From the NCBI GenBank assembly GCA_965228415.1, contig OZ245814.1, positions 4,960,001 through 5,024,000 on the forward strand: 64,000 nt of DNA. Reading direction: 5' to 3'. The position numbers and the translations under genes were made by a program. Source of the DNA: Agaribacillus sp965228415. Its GTDB lineage: Bacteria > Bacteroidota > Bacteroidia > Cytophagales > Cyclobacteriaceae. Shown piece after piece: positions 17,789 through 25,962 of this stretch. The notes beneath the pieces are model-generated. The model was not told the origin of the DNA. It ran no database searches and was given only the letters and a program-made list of their open reading frames with translations. Numbering within the stretch: position 1 is the first letter of the stretch; the number at the start of each line of letters is the position of its first letter.

Positions 17789-20203
17789 ATGAATAAACCT
17801 TTACAAAGCTATGTAATCCTGTTGATGGCAATCCTCAGTTTATCATTAATAGCTCAAAACGCCACCGCTCAGCCGGAAAAACAGGATGATCTCTACATAT
17901 ACGATAAAGTCTCTGAAATAACCGATGACAATATTTTCAAAACCGAAGGCTATTATAATTGGGGAACGTCCATCCTGAAAGGGAAGGACGGCAAATACCA
18001 TTTGTTTTATTCGAGATGGAAAAAGGAATATAAATTTACCGGATGGCTGACCCATTCGGAAGTTGCTCATGCCACCGCGAAGCACCCATCCGGACCATGG
18101 AAGTTTAAAGAAACTGCGTTAAAAGGAAGAGGCCAGGAGCACTGGGATGCCATTACCGCTCATAATCCCAAAATCAAATACTTTGAAGGGAAATACTATC
18201 TGTACTATATCTCAACTAATATGGGCGACAAGCCAATTACGCAGGAAGAATTAATTGAAACGGCACAAACTGGTTATAAGCATCCTAACTGGAATATACT
18301 ACGGCCCAATCAACGCACCGGGGTGGCAGTTTCCAATTCGATCAATGGACCCTGGAAGCGGATGGATCAACCATTGATCGAACCGTCAGGACCGATTACC
18401 ACCCTTACGGTAAACCCTGCCATTGACCGGGGAAAAGACGGCAAATATTACCTGATAGTAAAAGGTGACAAACCAAATGAAAAAAGGTTTATCCGAAATC
18501 AGGCGATAGCCGTTTCGAATTCTCCATCAGGACCATTTAAAATGCAGGAAAAACCAGTGATTGATTACATCGATACGGAAGACGTATCCATGTGGTACGA
18601 TAAAAGCAGAGATCGTTTTTACGGCGTGTTTCACGCGCATGAATTTATTGGAATGGTGACCTCTCCGAATGGAGTCGACTGGAAAAAAGCAAATGAATAT
18701 GTATTAATGTCTAAGAAGGTGAAAATGAAAGATGGGACGGTATTGAAACCCGACAGGCTGGAGCGGCCATTTATTTACACAGAGAATGGAAAACCGGCTG
18801 TGCTGAGTTTAGCTGTGAAGAAAGGGGATGAATCGTATAGTATCTTCATTCCTTTGAAAAATCCTGAATTTCCCGTTCCCAATGAGCGACAACGGGCCTG
18901 GCAGGAAGCTGAATTAGGCGTGGTCTTTCATTACGATCTACACGTTTTTGATGGAAAGAAATATGGGCAGGGGCAAAATCGTATCAATCCGGTTCCGGAC
19001 TATCAGATCTTTAATCCGGAAAAACTGGATACAGACCAGTGGATAAAGTCAGCCAAAGATGCCGGAGCGACATTTGCCATTCTTACAGCTACCCACGAAA
19101 CAGGTTTTGCCTTGTATCAGTCAGATGTTAACCCATATTCCCTCAAGGCCCTGAAGTGGCGTGATGGCCAAGGCGATATTGTCCGTGATTTTGTGAATTC
19201 CTGTAGAAAGTACGGTATTAAGCCCGGAATTTATTTGGGTATCCGGTGGAATTCTTTTTTGGGAGTGCACGATTTTAAAGTAAACGGGGAGGGCACATTC
19301 AGAGAAAATCGTCAGCATTGGTATAATAGCATGGTGGAAGGTATGGTTGAAGAGATATGCACCCGTTATGGCGAATTATTTGAAATATGGTTTGACGGCG
19401 GAGCAGACCACCCGGACAACGGTGCTCCCGATGTATTGCCAATCGTACGTAGATACCAACCAAATTGCCTGTTTTATCACAATGGCCAACTGGCAGAGGC
19501 GAGATGGGGCGGCTCGGAGCATGGTACGGTAGGAGATCCCTGCTGGGCAACCTTCCCTTATCCGGCCACAGGGGCGGGTGAGAGCGCGAGGAAAAATATA
19601 GCTAAAGATGGTTTTAAGTTGCTGAAACACGGAGATCCCGATGGAAAATACTGGGTGCCCGCTATGTCTGATGCTCCATTACGCGGTTACAACGGGCGAC
19701 ATGAGTGGTTCTGGGAGCCAGGAGATGAAGCGCATATTTTCCCGTTGGAGAATCTGGTGGATATGTATTATAAGTCTGTGGGGAGAAATTCAACTTTGAT
19801 TTTGGGACTTACGCCCGATCCTAATGGGTTAATGCCGGAACCAGATGTGAGGAGGCTCAAGGAGTTGGGTGCCGAGATCAAAAAGCGGTTTTCGGATCCG
19901 GTCGCCAATACTTCGGGAAAGGGAACCAGGATTTATCTTAAATTGCCGGCTAAGCAGAAATTCAACCAACTTGTCATTCAGGAGGATATCACAAAAGGCG
20001 AAAGAATAAGAGCCTACACGGTCGAGGCGTTGATTGACGGACAATGGAAGGAGATTGTAAGCGGCCAGTCAATTGGTCACAAACGGATACACCTGACCGA
20101 TGAATTTGAAGCGTCCCGCCTGAGGTTGATGATCCGCGAATCCATTGCGGAACCTATTATTAAGCTTTTTAGTATTTATGCTGTTGATCACAAGCAAAAC
20201 TAA
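17789..20203 (+). CDS. Propeller (GH43/GH117-like) - GH29 alpha-L-fucosidase fusion
   Basis: 804 residues. Signal peptide to about Ala27. Residues ~35-365 have propeller-type repeats (GKYHLFYSRWKK, GKYYLYYISTN, GKYYLIVKGDK) related to GH43/GH117. Residues ~380-690 are a GH29 alpha-L-fucosidase barrel: QEAELGVVFHYD at its start, ILTATHETGFALY in place of the common KHHDGF box, and EIWFDGG with Asp536 as the expected nucleophile. A beta-sandwich/F5-F8-like tail covers about 705-800. GH29 releases alpha-L-fucose or, in some members, related sugars. The fusion would remove two adjacent residues in turn. It is the last gene of the glycan locus. Confidence 0.85.
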   Translation: MNKPLQSYVILLMAILSLSLIAQNATAQPEKQDDLYIYDKVSEITDDNIFKTEGYYNWGTSILKGKDGKYHLFYSRWKKEYKFTGWLTHSEVAHATAKHPSGPWKFKETALKGRGQEHWDAITAHNPKIKYFEGKYYLYYISTNMGDKPITQEELIETAQTGYKHPNWNILRPNQRTGVAVSNSINGPWKRMDQPLIEPSGPITTLTVNPAIDRGKDGKYYLIVKGDKPNEKRFIRNQAIAVSNSPSGPFKMQEKPVIDYIDTEDVSMWYDKSRDRFYGVFHAHEFIGMVTSPNGVDWKKANEYVLMSKKVKMKDGTVLKPDRLERPFIYTENGKPAVLSLAVKKGDESYSIFIPLKNPEFPVPNERQRAWQEAELGVVFHYDLHVFDGKKYGQGQNRINPVPDYQIFNPEKLDTDQWIKSAKDAGATFAILTATHETGFALYQSDVNPYSLKALKWRDGQGDIVRDFVNSCRKYGIKPGIYLGIRWNSFLGVHDFKVNGEGTFRENRQHWYNSMVEGMVEEICTRYGELFEIWFDGGADHPDNGAPDVLPIVRRYQPNCLFYHNGQLAEARWGGSEHGTVGDPCWATFPYPATGAGESARKNIAKDGFKLLKHGDPDGKYWVPAMSDAPLRGYNGRHEWFWEPGDEAHIFPLENLVDMYYKSVGRNSTLILGLTPDPNGLMPEPDVRRLKELGAEIKKRFSDPVANTSGKGTRIYLKLPAKQKFNQLVIQEDITKGERIRAYTVEALIDGQWKEIVSGQSIGHKRIHLTDEFEASRLRLMIRESIAEPIIKLFSIYAVDHKQN

Positions 20204-20333
20204 CGACGCCAAAAGTGAAATGTCACGATTCTTGTAAGAGATGGTCGGTTAATTTTAGTTTGTTGGTGCGATCCTTGATCTGTTCAAACATTGTGTAGGA
20301 ACTAATTAAAGAATCATTTCATCAACCTGTAAT

Positions 20334-20789
20334 CTAAAATATCTTTTTGATCGCATAGATTATTAAGGTCAGGTAGGGAAGTATTAAAATTAATGGAACA
20401 TATGCCTCAATTCTCGTTAGTTGCAGGTAACTTCTGGCACGGCTTCCTTTTCCCAATATTTCCCATTCGGTTTTATAAGGTGAATAACTTAGTGTTTCTT
20501 CTATTTCATGGATAACCTGGAACTTAGCGGTATTGAGTTGGCGATAGGACCTAATATTAATAAACCAAACAATACAAACAAGAGCTCCTAAAATACCAGT
20601 AGCAAGATAAATGACGAATTGTTGTTCTGCCAGCGCATTAATATTGTCTTTATTCACAACAAACGAAATCATAATGAGTAGCCCCGAAAGAAGCGCCATA
20701 TAAAACCTGTTGGCATTCATTCTTCTTTCGCTAATCCTGTCTGCCATTTCGACGTAAAGTTTGTATTGTTCCAATATAGAATCGCTCAT
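20334..20789 (-). CDS. Small membrane protein, RipA-like, partner of caspase gene
   Basis: 151 residues. The N-terminal amphipathic stretch (QYKLYVEMADRISERRMNAN) is followed by two membrane helices (about 29-45 and 58-77), a soluble segment with SYSPYKTEWEILG, and a last hydrophobic helix (about 128-148). I recall similar proteins under the name RipA-family octameric membrane protein; this is memory, not a search. It lies 11 bp after the caspase-like gene on the same strand, so the two form a two-gene unit. In such conflict pairs the membrane protein may be a pore-forming effector or an anchor set off by the protease; this is inference. Confidence 0.6.
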   Translation of the reverse strand: MSDSILEQYKLYVEMADRISERRMNANRFYMALLSGLLIMISFVVNKDNINALAEQQFVIYLATGILGALVCIVWFINIRSYRQLNTAKFQVIHEIEETLSYSPYKTEWEILGKGSRARSYLQLTRIEAYVPLILILPYLTLIIYAIKKIF

Positions 20790-20800
20790 TTACCGATTGA

Positions 20801-21751
20801 TTATATTCTTTGATTTTTCGCCATGTTCCAATACATCTTACCAAGAGGCGTTAATTGACAAGATTTAGCATTTAGTGCCGCGTAATACATATGCTCGGCA
20901 CCAACAGGTTCTACCATCCCGGCCGAAACAAATTTTTGGAGATTCTTAAAAACTCCTTCATTTTCAGGATTTTTTGGTGCAGCGCCAGGTTCAAAACTTG
21001 TGTCAAGTGAAAATAAATAATCTTCCCGATCAAAATATTCAATAAGTTTTCTTAACAACGGAAAAGAAATTATGGGGCAACAAGATCTTAAACTTGTCAT
21101 TTCGGTTATGTGGGATTTAAAAGTAGGCCGTTGTTGCCATGGCCCGAGGATTTTATCGGTGTAATTGTAAAGACTTGCGGCAGTTACATTTCCCAGAATA
21201 TCGGCTGCCCCACCGTTAAATCCGGCGAGGATTGATTTTGTAAACAGTCCCTGGCCATTTCGCTCTACGGCATATTCATTGTGTTGGCTGGCTGTAAGTA
21301 TGGAAATACCTTTTCTTAAAAGGGAAGTTTCCCCTTTTATGACTGGTAAGTTCCCCAAATGGCCGCTATGGCAACAATCCAGAATAATGAAAACCTGCCG
21401 AATATGCCTTGCCCCGATCGCCAGGGAAATAATATCATTTACGGATATACCCTGGTCATACTTTCTGGCATCCTGCGTTACCAGATAACCACCCAGGTTA
21501 TCTTCTGTCCCATGTCCTGAGAAATATAATAGCGCAATGTCTCCTTCTTTTTTAAACAATTCATTGATATTTTTCATCAAACGGGATCTGGTAATTGATC
21601 CTTTATCCGAGGTAAGCACTTTGCAGGAAAAGTTAGGTGAGTCATCATAGTGTCTTGATAATACTTCTGCCATGTTATTCGCATCGGGAATGCAGCCGGT
21701 TAGTGGTCCCCATTCATAGTCGTTGATTCCAATTATTAATGCTCTTCTCAT
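20801..21751 (-). CDS. Caspase-family (C14) protease with C-terminal winged-helix-like domain
   Basis: 316 residues. The p20-type fold starts at once (RRALIIGINDYEWGPLTGC). It has the His80 motif LLYFSGHGTED and the Cys motif IILDCCHSG (Cys127 likely catalytic, Cys126 beside it), so the dyad is intact. No signal peptide is seen, so it acts in the cytosol. Residues ~225-316 form a helical tail (LLRKLIEYFDREDYLFSL, then VEPVGAEHMYYAALNAKSC, then LTPLGKMYW) that looks like a winged helix or effector-associated domain. It cleaves proteins, most likely after Arg/Lys as in metacaspases or orthocaspases. Its neighbour 11 bp downstream is a small membrane protein. Confidence 0.88.
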   Translation of the reverse strand: MRRALIIGINDYEWGPLTGCIPDANNMAEVLSRHYDDSPNFSCKVLTSDKGSITRSRLMKNINELFKKEGDIALLYFSGHGTEDNLGGYLVTQDARKYDQGISVNDIISLAIGARHIRQVFIILDCCHSGHLGNLPVIKGETSLLRKGISILTASQHNEYAVERNGQGLFTKSILAGFNGGAADILGNVTAASLYNYTDKILGPWQQRPTFKSHITEMTSLRSCCPIISFPLLRKLIEYFDREDYLFSLDTSFEPGAAPKNPENEGVFKNLQKFVSAGMVEPVGAEHMYYAALNAKSCQLTPLGKMYWNMAKNQRI

Positions 21752-21952
21752 AAGAATTAACTAGTTTTCGTTGTGCAATTATTGAAGTGAGCCTGCTCAA
21801 TTTATGAAGGCGTACTTTTGCCGGTGGCCTGGGCATCAGATCGTCCGGCATAAAACAAAGTTTACTTAATAATTGTGGGGTTAAAACCTTTTTTATGAGG
21901 GTGTTTTCTCCTTAGTTCTGAGGATTTATAAAATTTCAGATCTCAAACCAGA

Positions 21953-22591
21953 CTAATCCATAAAACCATTTTTATAAGCATATTTTATAAGAGCTTTGGA
22001 GTTGGCGACACCGGTTTTATCGATGAGATTTCTTCTGTGAGTTTCAACCGTACTATGAGCGATAAATAGTTTTTCGGCAATCTGAGGCGTGCTTAGCCCA
22101 TCAGCAATTAATTTGAGTACTTCTTCTTCTCTTTTGGTTAATCGCACTAAATCATTGTTAATCTTTTTTTTGGATGTTTTCAAACTATTTACAAGTGCTC
22201 TTGTAACCGCTTCTCCGAAATATTCACCACCTTTTGCAACTTTCCTTATTGCATCTACTAATTCCTCCTTTCCCCTGTTTTTCAATATATATCCGGAGGC
22301 ACCGGCTTGAATTAGCTTGGCAATGAAGTCTTCTTTGTTATACATCGTAAGGATCAAAACCTTTACCTGCGGATGCCTTTCTTTGATTGCAATGGTAGTT
22401 TCAATACCATCCATTTCCGGCATTTCAACGTCGATCACAGCTACATCCACTTCTGCATACTCCAGGACTTTTAAGACCATTCGTCCGTCCAAAACACCAT
22501 CTACTTTTTGGATATCGTTTTCCATTTCAAGTAAAAGCGAAAGACCATCCAGAACAATTTGATGATCGTCAGCCAGCAGTACTTTTATCAT
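21953..22591 (-). CDS. NarL/LuxR-family response regulator
   Basis: 212 residues when started at ATG 22591 (MIKVLLADDHQ). A longer TTG-started frame to 22618 exists but adds nothing the family needs. Receiver domain about 1-118 with DD at 7-8, phospho-acceptor Asp54 (VAVIDVEMPEMDG) and Lys in the KNRGKEE region. LuxR-type helix-turn-helix about 145-212 (LTKREEEVLKLIADGLSTPQIAEKL and HSTVETHRRNL). It lies 10 bp after the kinase gene, with which it forms a two-component pair. It should bind DNA as a dimer when phosphorylated. The caspase unit lies 201 bp downstream on the same strand and is one possible target. Confidence 0.93.
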   Translation of the reverse strand: MIKVLLADDHQIVLDGLSLLLEMENDIQKVDGVLDGRMVLKVLEYAEVDVAVIDVEMPEMDGIETTIAIKERHPQVKVLILTMYNKEDFIAKLIQAGASGYILKNRGKEELVDAIRKVAKGGEYFGEAVTRALVNSLKTSKKKINNDLVRLTKREEEVLKLIADGLSTPQIAEKLFIAHSTVETHRRNLIDKTGVANSKALIKYAYKNGFMD

Positions 22592-22601
22592 CTTAATGAA
22601 T

Positions 22602-24710
22602 TTACAATGGTATATCAATATTAATAGTTGTTCCGGAACCTTTTCCGGAATCTATATTCAATTCCCCGTCCAGATTCTCAATTCTTGCCTGCACATTTTT
22701 AAGGCCAATTCCTCCTGAAAAGGTATTATCCTGATTAAATCCTATTCCATTATCCTCAACCTGCACATTCAGGTTTTTATCTTTCTTAATTACCTGAATT
22801 GTTAATTCAGAAGCTTTTGCATGTTTCAGCACATTACTTAGCAATTCCTGTACAATCCGGTATATACTAATTTCGATTTCATCTGCAAGACGTGTTTCTT
22901 CCATGCCGAATCCAAGTACGGTTATGTGCAACTTGCCAGATTTATTGATTGATTTTTCGAGGCTTTGCAAAGCGGACATCAAACCGAATTTATAAAGTAC
23001 CCCTGAAACCATATCATGGGCAATTTGCCTCACTTCCTCACATGCTTCATCTAAAAGGTTGTTGCCCATTTGATACTGATTTACATGTTGTTCATGGGTG
23101 AGTGAAATATTTTCCTCTATCGATTTAAAATGAATTTTAGCCATTGAAAGTACGCTGCCCAGCCTATCGTGGAGATCCTGAGCAATACGTTTGCGTTCTT
23201 TGTCTTGAACTTCCAGCCTTGCTCCCATTTCCTTTAGTTCATGATTTTTAAGGAGTTCATCAATTTTTTGTTGACTTATTCTTACATTTTTTTCTGAGAT
23301 GATCGACTTCTGTTTAAGTCTGTAATTACTAAAAACAAAAAAAAACAAAACGGTCAATAAGACTACACCACCTGTAAGTCCATAAATCAATAAATTATTT
23401 TTTGCGATAAGTGCTTCCTGGATTTTCAGGTTTTTCTCCAGAATTTGGGATTTTTGCTGCTCTTCTTCAAAGTTATCTTTGGTTCTTAGCGTTTCTTTCA
23501 TCACCAGATCCAAACTATCCCGAAGTAGCCCGTATTTTTTCTGAAACCTATTGGCATTATCGTACTCTCCATTATTGAAATAGATCTCCGAAAGATTCCA
23601 AAAAGTTTCCATAACTAATGTCCTTGACTCAGGGTTTAATGTCAATACCTTTTGGAAGTAATAAAGTGCAGAATCAATACTTCCCTGCCTTTTATAAGTA
23701 TTTGCCAGATTGTAATAACTGACGGCAAGACTTCCCAGCCTACCCGATTTTTCTTTTATAGCAATACCTTGTTGAAAGTATTTTGTAGCTGCATCATGGA
23801 TACCCTTATTTTTGTAAATAAGCCCCAAATTGTTATAGTTGGTAGCTGTGGCATATACATTTTTGCTTTTTTCCTTCAAAGAAATACTTCTTCTATTATA
23901 CTCTTCGGCTAGTTTTAATTCCTCTAACTTAAAATATACATTGCCTATATTGGTATACACATTGGCTAACTTTAAATTATCATTTTCTTCAATCCAGATT
24001 TTTGTTGCTTGTTCATAATATTTAAGAGCTCTGTCATAACTACCCACGGAATAATAAACTGAACCCATAGAAACTATGGTATTGGCTGAAATTTTTTGAT
24101 CTGAAAATTGTGATTCTACGTTTAGCTTTTTCTGAAGCATTTTAATAGCAGTGTCAGTTTCGCCTGTTTCCTGGTAGACAAGCGCAAGACGTTGATAGGA
24201 TCTTGCTACAGAAGCAGGCTTGTCAAGTCCAATGAATAGATCAAGACTTTCTTTTCCATAGTCTAAGGCTTTTCTGTAGGCACCGATATTTTTGTATAAT
24301 GTACAAAGCTGACTTGATGCTCTGGCGATTCCATATTTATGACCAATCGTTCTTTCTATACTGAGCGCTTCCTGGAAATAATCAATTGACAGATTGAAGT
24401 TCCCCCTAAGCCGCTCTATCTCACCCAGTCTATTTAAACTGGTGGCTTCCTTTTTTTGATCTTTTATATTTTTGGATATGGTAATTCCCTGAAGTGCGAA
24501 TGCTTCCGCACTATCAGCATGACTTTTTCGCAATTGCCAGGCAAGCTCATTTAAAATATCAATCTCATCAGGCTTTTCAATATTATTTTTTAACTGATTT
24601 AGAAGACTATCCACCAATGTGGTATTTTGCCCTGATGAATAAAAACTACAACAGAGCTTTAAGATGAATAGAATTATATATGTCATAATTTTGGTTGAGA
24701 ACTTATCCAT
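22602..24710 (-). CDS. TPR sensor histidine kinase (HisKA_3 type)
   Basis: 702 residues. Signal/anchor helix about 8-27. Periplasmic part about 50-420 with at least seven TPR units (e.g. ATSLNRLGEIERLRGNFN, ANVYTNIGNVYFKLEELK, ATNYNNLGLIYKNKGIHD). Membrane helix about 440-462 (GLTGGVVLLTVLFFFVF), coiled coil, then the HisKA_3 box RKRIAQDLHDRLGS with the phospho-His and a HATPase with DNGIGF and GGIGLKN. This is a common Bacteroidota kinase type that senses a protein or peptide partner through its TPRs. It pairs with the NarL-type regulator downstream. A hairpin lies just ahead of its start and a small proline-rich protein gene before that. Confidence 0.93.
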   Translation of the reverse strand: MDKFSTKIMTYIILFILKLCCSFYSSGQNTTLVDSLLNQLKNNIEKPDEIDILNELAWQLRKSHADSAEAFALQGITISKNIKDQKKEATSLNRLGEIERLRGNFNLSIDYFQEALSIERTIGHKYGIARASSQLCTLYKNIGAYRKALDYGKESLDLFIGLDKPASVARSYQRLALVYQETGETDTAIKMLQKKLNVESQFSDQKISANTIVSMGSVYYSVGSYDRALKYYEQATKIWIEENDNLKLANVYTNIGNVYFKLEELKLAEEYNRRSISLKEKSKNVYATATNYNNLGLIYKNKGIHDAATKYFQQGIAIKEKSGRLGSLAVSYYNLANTYKRQGSIDSALYYFQKVLTLNPESRTLVMETFWNLSEIYFNNGEYDNANRFQKKYGLLRDSLDLVMKETLRTKDNFEEEQQKSQILEKNLKIQEALIAKNNLLIYGLTGGVVLLTVLFFFVFSNYRLKQKSIISEKNVRISQQKIDELLKNHELKEMGARLEVQDKERKRIAQDLHDRLGSVLSMAKIHFKSIEENISLTHEQHVNQYQMGNNLLDEACEEVRQIAHDMVSGVLYKFGLMSALQSLEKSINKSGKLHITVLGFGMEETRLADEIEISIYRIVQELLSNVLKHAKASELTIQVIKKDKNLNVQVEDNGIGFNQDNTFSGGIGLKNVQARIENLDGELNIDSGKGSGTTINIDIPL

Positions 24711-24714
24711 AGCA

Positions 24715-24756
24715 AAGACAACAGGTTATTCTTTACGAAAGATAACCTATTGTCTT
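24715..24756 (-). promoter_or_regulatory. Long hairpin directly before TPR kinase start
   Basis: AAGACAACAGGTTAT (24715-24729) and ATAACCTATTGTCTT (24742-24756) pair over 15 bp with one mismatch, and an inner CTTT/AAAG extends the stem. On the coding (-) strand it ends 4 nt before the kinase ATG. It may end the proline-rich gene's transcript in part, or mask the kinase start in the RNA. Confidence 0.6.
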
Positions 24757-24807
24757 CATTCTGCCGAACATAACTTATTAAAATTAACAGGAGTAAGTAT
24801 TCCTTTC

Positions 24808-25011
24808 CTATTTCCTGCTACCTGATTGTAGCCCTTTTACATCAGGAATTTTATTTCCGGGTTTTTCACCTTCCGGATCCGGAGGATCCTCTTCCGGAAG
24901 GTCACCGCCTGTTGGTCGCTCCCCACCTGGATCGGGGTTTTCATTCTCTGGTATGTCATCTCCAGGTCGTACCAGATCTTTGTCTTGTTGAATTAGTTTT
25001 TCATCTTTCAT
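24808..25011 (-). CDS. Small acidic Pro/Gly-rich protein of unknown function
   Basis: 67 residues, with repeats of the type DPGGERPTGGDLPEEDPPDP, high in Asp/Glu/Pro/Gly and with no hydrophobic core or signal peptide. It is probably disordered. It starts with a clear ATG and sits on the - strand 97 bp ahead of the TPR kinase, with a strong hairpin in between. A second TPR kinase/regulator pair at 42986-45589 also has a small proline-rich gene just upstream, which supports this one being real. The role is unknown; a ligand or adaptor for the kinase is a guess. Confidence 0.5.
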   Translation of the reverse strand: MKDEKLIQQDKDLVRPGDDIPENENPDPGGERPTGGDLPEEDPPDPEGEKPGNKIPDVKGLQSGSRK

Positions 25012-25352
25012 ATGACAATATTTTTTTTATCAAAGTTCTGTTGTTTTAAATTGGATTATATCGCCACTTGTGATGCTTTTTTATCCTTAGTTTTTAGGAT
25101 TTCCCGAAAGCGTGTGATGTCCTTTTAGTATTCAAAATAATGAGGGCCTTCTTAAGTTTACAATGGCTCCATCTTTTTTAAGGGAGTTTAATATGCATCC
25201 TATTGCCTATTAAATAATATACAGTGAATGGTATGAGTTCATACATAAAATAACGACCTGGTATAGATGGAAGTTAGGATACAAATATCCTAACTTCTGG
25301 GGTTCCCACTGCTCTTTCAAATGTGGATTTTTGAAGTAAAATCCCTACTGTA
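25012..25352. other. 341-bp divergent intergenic region
   Basis: Lies between the - strand proline-rich gene and the + strand TIR operon, so it must hold both promoters. No ORF of note is seen. It is AT-rich and contains the perfect 12-bp inverted repeat described separately at 25270-25297. Confidence 0.7.
25270..25297 (+). promoter_or_regulatory. Perfect 12-bp inverted repeat before TIR operon
   Basis: GAAGTTAGGATA and TATCCTAACTTC are exact reverse complements around the 4-nt loop CAAA, ending 55 bp before the TIR ATG. No T-run follows on either strand, so it is not a simple terminator. It could be a repressor operator or a structured 5' leader. It stands alone: I did not find the same arm elsewhere in the window. 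Confidence 0.65.
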
Positions 25353-25949
25353 ATGAAAGAGAAATTTAAGTATGATATGGCCATATCCTTTGCTGAGGAA
25401 GATTTTAGCATTGCCTCAGGTTTAGCCACGATTCTTGAGGGCAATGGTTTCAAAGTCTATTACTATAAACACGAAAATCATGTTACAGTCGGGCAAGAGT
25501 TGAACGAGATCCTTCCTGAAATCTATGAGCATCAGGCAAAATATGCCATAGTTATTATTTCAAAGGATTACGTGGTGAAACGCAATACATTAGTTGAATT
25601 TGCCGCTATTAAAGCTCGACGTGAATATGATAAAAATTACCTTATTCCAATAAAAGTAGGAGATGTTAATGTGGCTGACCTGGAAGGGTTAACCAAAGAC
25701 ACTGTATATCATTTATGGCGGGGCGATTACAGAGAGCTTTCTAAAGTAGTAATTAATAAATACTTCCCTTCCGAACCTAAAATATCTACCGGGGAGGATG
25801 TTAAAAATCAAGAAAGAAAACAAGAGTCTGCAAAACCTACTGTAAATATAAATTTTGGTGGGAACCAATTTACCGGAGATCAGCATGGTGGACTTCATTT
25901 TGGAAAAGGGAATATTTCCAACAACAATGAAAAAGATTCTTCGGAATAG
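25353..25949 (+). CDS. TIR-domain protein with Gly-rich C-terminal strand repeats
   Basis: 198 residues. TIR-like domain about 5-130: YDMAISFAEEDFSIASGLATIL (cut at ~26) is the betaA-alphaA unit, YAIVIISKDYV the betaD-type strand, and Glu82 in NTLVEFAAI sits where the catalytic Glu of NADase TIRs lies. After a charged linker the tail has short repeats (VNINFGGNQF, then GDQHGGLHFGKGNIS) likely to form small beta strands. No signal peptide, so cytosolic. TIR domains of this type usually cleave NAD+ or make cyclic ADP-ribose signals in immunity. It is the first gene of a seven-gene operon; 13 bp separate it from the next gene. Confidence 0.8.
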   Translation: MKEKFKYDMAISFAEEDFSIASGLATILEGNGFKVYYYKHENHVTVGQELNEILPEIYEHQAKYAIVIISKDYVVKRNTLVEFAAIKARREYDKNYLIPIKVGDVNVADLEGLTKDTVYHLWRGDYRELSKVVINKYFPSEPKISTGEDVKNQERKQESAKPTVNINFGGNQFTGDQHGGLHFGKGNISNNNEKDSSE

Positions 25950-25962
25950 TTGATAAAAGTTC

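Noticed and set aside
22592..22618. TTG start for the NarL-type regulator
   Set aside because: The ATG at 22591 gives the standard receiver start and removes an overlap with the kinase gene.
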